DNA of 64,000 bases, from NCBI RefSeq assembly GCF_041262525.1, contig NZ_JBGCCK010000006.1, forward strand, positions 248,001 through 312,000. The letters run 5' to 3'. This DNA comes from Streptacidiphilus sp041262525. Its GTDB lineage: Bacteria; Actinomycetota; Actinomycetes; Streptomycetales; Streptomycetaceae. The position numbers were made by a program, and so were the translations under genes. Positions within the stretch are counted from its first letter, which is position 1. The number at the start of each line of letters is the position of its first letter. Under the pieces are notes generated by a model, which searched no databases, had not been told where the DNA came from, and saw only the letters and a list, made by a program, of their open reading frames with translations. Shown in pieces: positions 6,881-14,848 of this stretch.

Positions 6881-9159
6881 GGCGAGTCTTCTGCTGACTT
6901 CTCAGAGGCGCCGTTCTCGTCCGACAGGTCCGAGATGTCCCCTTGCCCGAATGGTTCGAGCGGCTCGGACGGCGAATCGACTCCCCCGCACAACGACAGC
7001 ACGGTCTCGCCGTACTTGTCCAGCTTCGCGCGGCCCACTCCGGAGATCTGGCCGAGTTCCGTCAGCGAGCCGGGGAGCTGTTCCGCGATGGCGAGCAGGG
7101 TGGCGTCGGTGAAGACGCAGTAGCCGGGCAGGCCCTGCTCCTTCGCCATCCGGCCGCGCCAGTCGCGCAGCCGCTCGTAGAGGGCCTCGTCCAGATTGGA
7201 CGGACAGTCGTCGCAGCGGCGGAGCTTGCGCTCGACCGCCTCGGTGAGCACCCGTCCGCAGACCCGGCACTTCAGCGGCGCCTTCGAGCGTGCGGTGCGA
7301 CCCTCGCGTCCGGCGGCTCCCCCGGCCGCGCCGGCGCGGCCGGCGCCGCGTCCACCGCCACGGGTGGCCGAGCCCGGACGCAGGCCGTCCAGGAAGCGGG
7401 AGGGGTTGCGCGACGCGCGACCGCCGGGCGAGCGGGCCAGCGCCCAGGAGAGGCCGAGGTGCTCGCGGGCCCGGGTGACGCCGACGTAGAGCAGCCGCCG
7501 CTCCTCCTCGACCTGCTCGTCGGTCTTGGCGTAGGTGATCGGCATCATTCCCTCGGTGAGACCGACCAGGAAGACGGCGTCCCACTCCAGACCCTTGGCC
7601 GAGTGCAGCGAGGCAAGGGTGACGCCCTCGACAGCCGGGGCGTGCTGCGCGGCGGCACGGGCGTCGAGCTCGGCCACGTAGGCCGCGAGGCCGGCCGGCT
7701 GCCCCGCCGCCTGCTGGGCGGCCTCGAACTCCTCGGAGAGGCGGACCAGCGCGGCCAGCGACTCCCAGCGCTCGCGCACCGCGCCCGAGCCGGACGGGGG
7801 CTGCGCCGTGAAGCCGCGCGTCGAGAGCACCGCCCGGACCTGCTCGGCCAGCCTCTCGGGAGTGTCCTCCAGCAGCGGATCGACCGGGCCGCCACCGGCC
7901 CTGGCCGCACCGCGCAGCAGCATCCCGGCCTCGCGGACCTCGGGACGCTCGAAGAAGCGCTCGGCGCCGCGCAGCTGATAGGCGATGCCCTGGTCGGCCA
8001 GCGCCTGCTCGTAGACCTCGGACTGCGCGTTGACCCGGAACAGCACCGCGATCTCGCTGGCCCGGACCCCCGCATCGAGCAGCGCGCGGATCCGCTTAGC
8101 CGTGCCCTCCGCCTCGGCGGGCTCGTCGGGGTACTCCATGTAGACCGGCTCGGGGCCGGCGTCCCGCTGCGAGACCAGCTCCAGCCGGTGCTGGGCGGCC
8201 TGCCCGCGGGCCTGGGCGAGCAGGCCGTTGGCCAGGTGGACGACCTGCGGGGTGGACCGGTAGTCGCGGACCAGCTTCACCACCGTCGCGTCGGGGTGCT
8301 TCGCGCGGAAGCCGAGCAGGTACTCCGGCGTGGCGCCGGTGAAGGAGTAGATCGTCTGGCTGGCGTCGCCGACGACGCAGAGGCTGGAGCGAGGGCCGAG
8401 CCAGAGGTCGAGCAGGCGCTGCTGCAGCGGCGAGACGTCCTGGTACTCGTCGACGACGAAGTGCTGGTACTGGGCCCTGACCTGCTCGGCGACCTCCGCC
8501 CGGTCGTCCAGCACGCCGACGGCGAGCAGCAGCACGTCCTCGAAGTCGATGACGGCGCGGTCGCGCTTGAGCTCCTCGTAGACCTTGTAGACCTGACGGA
8601 TCTCGGCCGGATCGCGCGGAGTCTCCCGCCCGGCCTTGATCGCGGCGGCCGGGTAGTCCTCCGGCACCGTCTGGGTGACCTTGGCCCACTCGATCTCACC
8701 GGTCAGATCCCGCAGCTCCGTCCGCTCCAGGCGAAGCCGGCAGCGCCCGGCCGCCTCCGCGACCAGCTGCACCTTGCGCTCCAGCAGCCGCGGCAGCTCC
8801 CCGCCGACCACCCGGGGCCAGAAGTACTGGAGTTGGCGCAGGGCGGCGGCGTGGAACGTACGCGCCTGCACGCCCTCCACGCCCAGTTGCCGCAGCCGTC
8901 CGCGCATTTCGCCGGCGGCGCGGGCGGTGAACGTGACGGCGAGCACCCGCTGCGGCTGCATCACGCCGCTACGGACGCCGTAGGCGATCCTGTGCGTGAT
9001 CGCGCGGGTCTTGCCCGTGCCGGCGCCCGCGAGGACGCAGACGGGGCCTTGCAGGGCCGTGGCGACGGCCCGCTGCTCCGGGTCGAGCCCGGCGAGCACG
9101 GCCTCGGCGTCACGCGGTGCGGTGGTGAAGGGCGCTGCGCCCGGGAGCTCTACCTGCAT
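6871..9159 (-). CDS. uvrD2: ATP-dependent DNA helicase UvrD2
   Basis: The 762-residue superfamily 1A helicase has Walker A AGAGTGKT near residue 45, GDASQTIYSFTGA (motif III), DEYQD (motif II) near 235 and the C-terminal motor motifs (LHSAKGLEWDAVF, VTRAREHL). A four-cysteine element follows (CRVCGRVL and CDDC, about residues 633-655), then an HRDC domain (about 660-740). This is the UvrD2 architecture of actinobacteria. In mycobacteria UvrD2 is an essential 3'-to-5' helicase. GAGAGGA precedes the ATG at 9159. It is divergent from the mycoredoxin gene; the whiB7 promoter may lie at its 3' end. Confidence 0.93.
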   Translation of the reverse strand: MQVELPGAAPFTTAPRDAEAVLAGLDPEQRAVATALQGPVCVLAGAGTGKTRAITHRIAYGVRSGVMQPQRVLAVTFTARAAGEMRGRLRQLGVEGVQARTFHAAALRQLQYFWPRVVGGELPRLLERKVQLVAEAAGRCRLRLERTELRDLTGEIEWAKVTQTVPEDYPAAAIKAGRETPRDPAEIRQVYKVYEELKRDRAVIDFEDVLLLAVGVLDDRAEVAEQVRAQYQHFVVDEYQDVSPLQQRLLDLWLGPRSSLCVVGDASQTIYSFTGATPEYLLGFRAKHPDATVVKLVRDYRSTPQVVHLANGLLAQARGQAAQHRLELVSQRDAGPEPVYMEYPDEPAEAEGTAKRIRALLDAGVRASEIAVLFRVNAQSEVYEQALADQGIAYQLRGAERFFERPEVREAGMLLRGAARAGGGPVDPLLEDTPERLAEQVRAVLSTRGFTAQPPSGSGAVRERWESLAALVRLSEEFEAAQQAAGQPAGLAAYVAELDARAAAQHAPAVEGVTLASLHSAKGLEWDAVFLVGLTEGMMPITYAKTDEQVEEERRLLYVGVTRAREHLGLSWALARSPGGRASRNPSRFLDGLRPGSATRGGGRGAGRAGAAGGAAGREGRTARSKAPLKCRVCGRVLTEAVERKLRRCDDCPSNLDEALYERLRDWRGRMAKEQGLPGYCVFTDATLLAIAEQLPGSLTELGQISGVGRAKLDKYGETVLSLCGGVDSPSEPLEPFGQGDISDLSDENGASEKSAEDSPEK

Positions 9160-9231
9160 GCCGCCATCCTCTCAAGCCGCGGCGACAACCCGGGCCACGT
9201 TGTCCACAGGGCCGGTGTGCTGATACGACCG

Positions 9232-9259
9232 GGGAATGCAGTCGCCCCGCCGGTACGTT
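9232..9259 (+). promoter_or_regulatory. SigR/SigH-type promoter of mycoredoxin
   Basis: GGGAAT (9232-9237) is separated by 19 bp from GTT (9257-9259), matching the thiol-oxidative-stress sigma factor consensus GGGAAT-N18/19-GTT. The start of the redoxin gene lies about 50 bp downstream, a normal distance. Confidence 0.6.
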
Positions 9260-9307
9260 GGGCGTACTGGCAGCCAGACACCAGGCAAGACACAAGGAGC
9301 GATGCGG

Positions 9308-9559
9308 ATGTCCGCCACAGTCACGATGTACAGCACCACCTGGTGCGGCTACTGCCAGCGACTGAAGTCGCAGCTGACGCGCGAGGGCATCGCCTACACC
9401 GAGATCAACATCGAGCAGGACCCGGCCTCGGCCGCGTTCGTCGAGAAGGTCAACAACGGCAACCAGACGGTTCCGACGGTGATCGCGACCTCCTCCGCCG
9501 GTACCGAGACGGTGATGACCAACCCGTCCCTGGCCCAGGTCAAGGCCGCCATCGCCTGA
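9308..9559 (+). CDS. mrx1: Mycoredoxin (glutaredoxin-like, mycothiol-dependent)
   Basis: The 83-residue thioredoxin-fold protein has the active site WCGYC (Cys13 and Cys16) and the cis-proline motif TVPTV. Mycoredoxins reduce mixed disulfides of proteins with mycothiol in actinobacteria. I chose ATG at 9308 because AAGGAG (9294-9299) is eight bases upstream; ATG at 9302 is too close to that site. A SigR-type promoter precedes it, consistent with a redox role. It lies next to uvrD2, as in mycobacteria, and is followed by a hairpin terminator. Confidence 0.9.
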   Translation: MSATVTMYSTTWCGYCQRLKSQLTREGIAYTEINIEQDPASAAFVEKVNNGNQTVPTVIATSSAGTETVMTNPSLAQVKAAIA

Positions 9560-9591
9560 CCTCCGGCGAGCACGCCGAACGCACCCGCGAC

Positions 9592-9628
9592 AGCGACGGC
9601 CCCGGGCTTCCACCCGGGGCCGGTCGCT
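9592..9628 (+). terminator. Hairpin terminator after mycoredoxin
   Basis: AGCGACGGCCCCGGG and its complement (one bulged G) form a stem around CTTCCA, 32 bp after the stop codon, followed by GTTCTGC. Confidence 0.7.
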
Positions 9629-9737
9629 GTTCTGCACCCTGCCCACGCGCCGCGCCGAGGGCGGGATTCGGCATCCGGACGCATAGTTCGTCCACGCATC
9701 CCGACTCGACCGGTCCGGTCCGCGCGAGGCGACCTCG

Positions 9738-10187
9738 TCACCGCCCGCGCCAGACCCGGTTCCTCAGCCGATCGGTGATGTCGGTGGCGGCCCGTACGAT
9801 CAGCATCTGGAAGTCCGCGCACAATTTCCGGCCGAAGACCTCCGCCGCTTCCGCTTCTTCCGCATATGGCGCGAGCGCGGAGCGAAGGGGGCTACGACAG
9901 CGGGATCAGTGGGTGCACGATAAGCATGAAAGTCCCTCGTGGACGAGAACATCAACAGCAAGTCGGACAGTATGACGAGCAACGCGCTACTGACTCTCCA
10001 GGTCGCTCTCGACCCACAGCGGCACGGCCGCCTGCCACTCCCAGCCCATGATCCGCTGCCGTAGATCCGCGGCGAACCGCTGATATTCGGGAGCCTGCCC
10101 TGGCCCTCGGGAAATGTTCACCCCGAGAATGTAGCCATTCCACTTGCGCAGCCTCAGGGAAACGGGCCAACATCGGTCGAGGCTGGC
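9738..10187 (-). pseudogene. Decayed reading frame with two internal stops
   Basis: One minus-strand frame reads as protein-like sequence over about 150 codons but is broken by TAG at 9989 and TGA at 9908. The first part includes LRLRKWNGYILGVNISRG and MGWEWQAAVPLWVESDLE; the last part includes AEVFGRKLCADFQMLIVRA and ends in a stop at 9738. No convincing start codon precedes it; GTG at 10121 is possible but lacks a ribosome binding site. GC is lower than in neighbouring genes. It may be the remnant of a gene once paired with the RsbW-like ATPase. Family unknown. Confidence 0.35.
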
Positions 10188-10247
10188 TCAATCCGGATTA
10201 TCCCAACTACCTGCGCGCCACACGATTCTGCCCCGGAGGCACGAACG

Positions 10248-10700
10248 ATGAACGACCGGAGAGCCTGGGCGGCTATCGCCTCCTTCCCGCCTCATCCGCG
10301 GAACGTCCGCCACGCGCGTCGGATCACGCGCACGGCGCTCGCCGCCTGGGGCGTGTCCGAGCTGGTCGACAGCGCCGAGATGGTCGTCTCCGAGCTGGTC
10401 ACGAACGCTCTCCGCTACGGCAGCGGCCCGGTCGACCTGACGCTCGCGCTGACCGAGACGGGCCTGCGCATCGCCGTCACGGACGAGGGCACCACGCTGC
10501 CCACCGCGCGGGACGCCGATCCGGACGCGCAGGGCGGACGCGGCCTGCAGATCGTCCAACTGCTCGCCGAGAGCTGGGACGTGGTCGTCCGGCTCACCGG
10601 CAAGACGGTCACCTGCGTCCTCCAACTGGAGCCGGCCAAGCCGGACCGGTTCGAGGAGGTCGGCAGCCTCGTGCACCCTTCGGGTGAATTGGGCGCGTGA
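10248..10700 (+). CDS. RsbW-like ATP-binding regulatory protein (HATPase_c)
   Basis: The 150-residue single-domain GHKL ATPase has the N-box ELVTNALRYG, the G1 box VTDEG and the G2 segment GGRGLQIV. Such proteins are abundant in streptomycetes and act as anti-sigma factors/serine kinases or as partners of small regulators. CGGAGG lies eight bases upstream of the ATG at 10248. No sigma factor or anti-anti-sigma gene is adjacent, so the target is unknown; a PP2C phosphatase of the type that opposes such kinases is encoded about 4 kb away. Confidence 0.85.
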   Translation: MNDRRAWAAIASFPPHPRNVRHARRITRTALAAWGVSELVDSAEMVVSELVTNALRYGSGPVDLTLALTETGLRIAVTDEGTTLPTARDADPDAQGGRGLQIVQLLAESWDVVVRLTGKTVTCVLQLEPAKPDRFEEVGSLVHPSGELGA

Positions 10701-10800
10701 GGCATGCCGGGGGGCGCGTGGGGGCGCGCGAGCGACCCCACACCCCGGGACGTAATCGGCGGGGTGGGGTCGCGGGCGGGGTCGCTCGCGCGGTTCGGGT

Positions 10801-11745
10801 CTACCAGCTCGTCTCGGGCAGCGGGCCGCCGTACCAGAGCTCCACGAGCCTGCGCGCGATGGAGATGCCGGCCGGCGGCAGCGTCGTGCCGTTCTCCATG
10901 CCGGTGCGCAGCTCCTCCCGGGTGAACCAGCGCGCCTCGTCGAGCTCGTCGCCGTCGACCTCGATGTCAGCGCCGCCGTCGCGCATGTCCGCGCGAGCCG
11001 TGAAGCCGAGCATCAGGCTGGAAGGAAACGGCCACGGCTGCGAGGCCACGTACTCGACCGAATCGAGGTCCACCCGGACGCCCGCTTCCTCCGCGACCTC
11101 GCGGGCGACCGCCTGCTCGAGGGACTCGCCGGGCTCGACGAAGCCGGCCAGGGTCGAGTAGCGCCCCTCCGGCCACAGCGCCTGACGGCCCAGCAGCGCG
11201 CGGTCCTGCTCGTCGGTGACCAGCATGATCACCGCACCGTCGGTGCGCGGGTAGTGCTCCTGCGCGCAGGAGGTGCAGCGACGCACGTGCCCGGCCGCCG
11301 CCACCACCGTGGGGTGTCCGCAGCGGGCACAGAACCGGTGCGACTGGTGCCAGTTCTGCAGCGCCACGGCATGAACGAGCAGCCCGGCGTCGCGATCGCC
11401 GAGCAGGCCGCCGACCTCACGCAGGCCCGCCGGCCGGGCCGGGCCGTCCAGACGCCCCGGCAGCTGCGCGCAGGAGACGGCGAAGTAGGCCGTGCCCTCC
11501 TCGTCGCAGCCGAGGAAGTGGCGCTCGCCCTCATCCGGCGCCTCGAAGGTGGGCAGCAGCACCAGCTCGCTGCCCTGCTCCGCGTCGACGACGAAAGCCT
11601 TGCCCTCGGAGATCGCCAGCACCTGGGTGCTGGGATGACTCCAGGCCGCGGCCAGCCACGGCTCGTCGAGCCGGTGCTCGGCGGCCCTGTTCACACCCAC
11701 GCGCGACAGCGCGAGCGGGCGGTCGAAGTGCTGGTGAACCGTCAC
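10801..11745 (-). CDS. nudC: NAD(+) diphosphatase / RNA deNADding Nudix enzyme NudC
   Basis: The 314-residue protein has the NudC arrangement: an N-terminal domain, a zinc ribbon (CARCGH and CTSC), a Nudix box (GFVEPGES leading to REVAEEAG) and the NudC signature SQPWPFPSS. NudC enzymes cleave NAD(H) to NMN and AMP and remove NAD caps from RNA. The start is GTG at 11745, preceded by AGGGGGGAG. It lies downstream of the dipeptidase gene on the same strand (17 bp gap), so the two are probably cotranscribed. Confidence 0.9.
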   Translation of the reverse strand: MTVHQHFDRPLALSRVGVNRAAEHRLDEPWLAAAWSHPSTQVLAISEGKAFVVDAEQGSELVLLPTFEAPDEGERHFLGCDEEGTAYFAVSCAQLPGRLDGPARPAGLREVGGLLGDRDAGLLVHAVALQNWHQSHRFCARCGHPTVVAAAGHVRRCTSCAQEHYPRTDGAVIMLVTDEQDRALLGRQALWPEGRYSTLAGFVEPGESLEQAVAREVAEEAGVRVDLDSVEYVASQPWPFPSSLMLGFTARADMRDGGADIEVDGDELDEARWFTREELRTGMENGTTLPPAGISIARRLVELWYGGPLPETSW

Positions 11746-11762
11746 GGTTCACTCCCCCCTGA

Positions 11763-13226
11763 TCAGTTGGTGCGGGCCTGCGACGGGCGGTCGGACTGCT
11801 GCCCCTGCCCCACGGCCCAGTGCTCGGCCAGGTCGGCCCACAGGTAGGCCGAGGTCTCCACTCCCTTCGCCAGCAGGGCGAGCTCGACCTTCTCGTTGAT
11901 CGAGTGCCACCCGTCCGAGGGCACCGAGATGCCGAGGAAGAGCACCGGCGCACCCAGCACGTCCTGCAGGTCGGCCGCAGGTCCGGAACCACCCTCACGG
12001 GTGAAGCGGATCTTCTGTTCGAAAGCCTGCCCCATCGAGCGGACCACCGACTGCAGCGCGGGGTGGTCCAGCGGCGTCAGGCAGGGGCGGGTCGCGCCGC
12101 GGAACTCGATCTCGTACCGGATGCCGGGGGTGACCTGAGCGGCCACCCACGCCCCGATGGACTGCTGGAACTTGTCCACGTCCTGGCCGGCGACCAGTCG
12201 GAAGGAGAGCTTGACGTGCGCCTCGGCCGGGATGATCGTCTTGCCGCCGGGGCCGGTGTAGCCGCCCCAGATCCCGTTGACCTCAGCGGTCGGGCGGGCC
12301 CAGATCCGCTCCAGCGTGCTGAAGCCCGCCTCGCCCTGGGTGGCGTGGGACTTGGCCACACCCAGCCAGGCGTCCTCGTCGAAGGGCAGCTCGGCGAAGA
12401 GCTCGCGCTCACGCTCGGTCAGCTCGACGACGCCGTCGTAGAAGCCGGGGATCGCGACCCGCCGGTCCGCGTCGTGCAGTGCGGCGACCAGGCGGGCGGC
12501 CTCGTCGGCCGGGTTCGGCACGGCCCCGCCGAAGGAGCCGGAGTGGATGTCGGTGCCGGGGCCGTAGAGGCTGATCTCACAGTCGGCGACACCGCGCATA
12601 CCGGTGCAGACGGTGGGGGTGGTCTCTCCCCACATGCCGGTGTCGGAGATCATCACGACGTCGGCGGCGAGGCGGTCGGCATGCCGACGGACCAGCGCGG
12701 CGAAGTTCGGGGAGCCCGACTCCTCCTCGCCCTCGATCAGCAGCTTGAGGTTGACGGCGGGCGCGGTCCGCCCGGTCGCCGCGAGGTGGGCGCGGACACC
12801 GAGGGTGTGGAAGAAGACCTGCCCCTTGTCGTCGGCGGCGCCGCGCGCGTACATCCGGCCGTCGACGATCGTGGGCTCGAAGGGCTCGGTGGCCCAGCCG
12901 TCCTCACGCGCGGCGGGCTGCACGTCGTGGTGCCCGTAGACGAGCACGGTCGGCGCGTCGGCGTCACCGGACGGCCACTCGGCGAAGACGGCGGGCAGCC
13001 CGCCCTTCTCGGTGTCCCACACCTCGGCCACCGGGAACCCGGTCTCACTGAGCTTCGCGGCCAGCCACTCTGCGGAGCGGCGCACCTCGCCGGCCCGTTC
13101 GGGGTCGGCGGAGACGGAGGGGATGCGCAGCCATTCCGCGAGGTCGTCGAGGAAAGCGGCACGGTGCTGGTCGATGTATGCGCGGACGACGCGGACGACG
13201 CTGTCCGGGGCTTCGGCAGGGCTCAT
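11763..13226 (-). CDS. M20 family dipeptidase (CNDP/PepV-like)
   Basis: Conserved metal-site segments are visible: VYGHHDVQP, ARGAADDKGQ and EGEEESGSPN, typical of the M20 dimetal peptidases acting on dipeptides. ATG at 13226 gives a 487-residue protein starting MSPAEAPDSVVRVVRAYI, the usual N-terminus; the open frame upstream of it is not coding-like. The ribosome binding site is weak. Likely cytosolic peptide turnover; the substrate is not deducible. Confidence 0.87.
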   Translation of the reverse strand: MSPAEAPDSVVRVVRAYIDQHRAAFLDDLAEWLRIPSVSADPERAGEVRRSAEWLAAKLSETGFPVAEVWDTEKGGLPAVFAEWPSGDADAPTVLVYGHHDVQPAAREDGWATEPFEPTIVDGRMYARGAADDKGQVFFHTLGVRAHLAATGRTAPAVNLKLLIEGEEESGSPNFAALVRRHADRLAADVVMISDTGMWGETTPTVCTGMRGVADCEISLYGPGTDIHSGSFGGAVPNPADEAARLVAALHDADRRVAIPGFYDGVVELTERERELFAELPFDEDAWLGVAKSHATQGEAGFSTLERIWARPTAEVNGIWGGYTGPGGKTIIPAEAHVKLSFRLVAGQDVDKFQQSIGAWVAAQVTPGIRYEIEFRGATRPCLTPLDHPALQSVVRSMGQAFEQKIRFTREGGSGPAADLQDVLGAPVLFLGISVPSDGWHSINEKVELALLAKGVETSAYLWADLAEHWAVGQGQQSDRPSQARTN

Positions 13227-13284
13227 GGGCACGACTCTAGTTCGAAGCGGCGCACCGCCGAGCACGGGCGGTCCGCAGCGCTGA

Positions 13285-13343
13285 CCCTGGGGGCGCGAGG
13301 CTCTGCTCGATTCACTGCGTGCTCGATTCACTGCCTGCGCGAG
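13285..13343. repeat. Half-copy of an intergenic repeat element
   Basis: GGGGGCGCGAGGCTCTGCTC followed by GATTCACTGCGTGC closely matches, in reverse complement, the right arm of the repeat at 54607-54727. An internal tandem duplication of GCTCGATTCACTGC occurs at 13308-13334. No second arm is present here. Confidence 0.5.
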
Positions 13344-13420
13344 AAATCAATACTCGGCCTGCTGACCAGCGCGAGGACGACGCCGCCCGTGACCGTCAGC
13401 GCGCCGAGAAGCAGGATCAT
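13328..13420 (-). CDS. Possible 30-residue membrane peptide
   Basis: ATG at 13420 opens a short frame beginning MILLLGALTVTGGVVLALVS, one plausible transmembrane segment, followed by a basic tail. No good ribosome binding site is visible and the 3' end overlaps a repeat, so this may be chance. Confidence 0.2.
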   Translation of the reverse strand: MILLLGALTVTGGVVLALVSRPSIDFSRRQ

Positions 13421-13493
13421 CCGGGACGGCGGCCTGGTCGTCTCGAGTCCGGTCTATCGCCGCGGCAAGCCCTCTCTGGCGTAGGTTCGACCC

Positions 13494-14465
13494 GTGAGTC
13501 AGCTGCGGATCGCGACGTTCAACCTCCTGCACGGCCAGCCGATGGACACCGAGGGGAGACCTCTGCCCGACTCCCTCCACGCGGGAGATCCCGCCGCACC
13601 GCTGGCCGAGGCGGTCGCCGCGCTGAACGCGGACGTGCTCGCTCTCCAGGAGGTCGACCGCTTCCAGGAGCGCTCCGGCCTGGTCGACCAGGCCGCCATC
13701 GCCGCGAAAGCGCTCGGCGCGCGGGACTACCGCTTCGCCGCAGCGGTCGTCGGCCGCCCCGCGCCGGTCGCCGGCTGGGTACACGCCCCCGACGCGACCG
13801 CACTGCGCGTCTACGGCCCCGACACCCCGGACCGCGACGCGGACCAGCCCGCCTACGGGACAGCGCTGATCACGCGCCTCCCGGTACTGCACTGGCGCGC
13901 CCGGCGCTTTCCGGCCGCGCCGTTCGGCCTGCCGCTGCGCGTCGCCGGGCGACGCGGGCTGACCCCCGTGCCGGACGAGCCGCGCGCCGCACTGGCAGCG
14001 GTGCTGGAGGGCCCGGCCGGTCCGTTCACGGCGCTGGCGGCGCACCTGTCCTTCGTCCCCGGCTGGAACATGGGCCAGCTGGCCGGAATGCGCCGGTGGA
14101 TCGCGGACCTCCCCGCGCCGTACCTGCTGCTGGGCGACTTCAACCTGATCGGCCCGGTCCCGCGCACCGTCCTCGGCGGCGCCTCGGTTGTCGACGGCAG
14201 CCGGCTCCGCCCGGGAAACCGCCGCCCGCACCGGGCGGCGTCACCGCGCGTCCGCCTCCAGGGCTGGCGCGACCTGGCCCGGACCCCGACCTACCCGGCC
14301 CACAAGCCGGCGGTCCAGTTCGACCATGTCCTCGCCGTCGGCGTCCCCCGCTCCGCGGTCCAACGCATCGAGACTCCGACGACGGGCGTCTCCGACCACC
14401 GCCCGCTGCTGGTCCAGCTCTCCTTCGGCAGCCAGCCCCAGCGGACGGCCGGACCCGCGACCTGA
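13494..14465 (+). CDS. Endonuclease/exonuclease/phosphatase-fold hydrolase
   Basis: The 323-residue protein contains the EEP superfamily residues in order: Asn in ATFNLLHG, Glu in LALQEVDRF, Asp/Asn in LLGDFNL and Asp/His in SDHRPLL. The family includes nucleases and phospho- or sphingolipid phosphodiesterases; the substrate is unknown. No signal peptide is seen. The start is GTG at 13494; TAGGTT seven bases upstream could be a -10 box, implying a leaderless mRNA. Confidence 0.85.
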   Translation: MSQLRIATFNLLHGQPMDTEGRPLPDSLHAGDPAAPLAEAVAALNADVLALQEVDRFQERSGLVDQAAIAAKALGARDYRFAAAVVGRPAPVAGWVHAPDATALRVYGPDTPDRDADQPAYGTALITRLPVLHWRARRFPAAPFGLPLRVAGRRGLTPVPDEPRAALAAVLEGPAGPFTALAAHLSFVPGWNMGQLAGMRRWIADLPAPYLLLGDFNLIGPVPRTVLGGASVVDGSRLRPGNRRPHRAASPRVRLQGWRDLARTPTYPAHKPAVQFDHVLAVGVPRSAVQRIETPTTGVSDHRPLLVQLSFGSQPQRTAGPAT

Positions 14466-14848
14466 CCCACGGCAGCCACCCGAGCTCCGGCACCCGCGGC
14501 CGCGACGTCTGCTGCGGCACCGGAACGCGGGCCGGACAGGCGAAGACTTGGGCTACGCGGCCGGAGACCGGACCGCGTGGGCCAGGCTCCGCGAGCTTCG
14601 GCCAGGCGAGAGGCCCAGAGCTTGGGCCAGGCCAATTTCAGAGACCATCGGGTCAGGCAGCCCGGGGCCGAACCCGGGGCCGCCGCTCGCGGTTCGAGGC
14701 TCGGGCCACACGGCCCAAGGCCGAGCCGGAGCCCCGTCATACTTCGAGGCTCGCTCGGGCCACACCGCCGGAGGCCGGGCCGGCGGGAGTGGTTGAGGCG
14801 GGCGCCTGTTTCGGCGGGCCGCGCTGCGCCGCGGGTGGGCGGTCGGGC
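14466..14848. other. Non-coding GC-rich region with imperfect direct repeats
   Basis: No credible gene is seen in this 383 bp gap. TTCGAGGCTCG followed by GGGCCACAC occurs twice, starting at 14693 and 14743 (exactly 50 bp apart), and shorter GCTTGGGCCAGGC-type echoes occur around 14550-14635. The open frames here have no consistent coding pattern. Confidence 0.5.

Noticed and set aside
6943..9975. Long + strand open frame opposite uvrD2
   Set aside because: It is antisense to a helicase with all motifs; the protein is Arg/Gly/Leu-rich without any domain.
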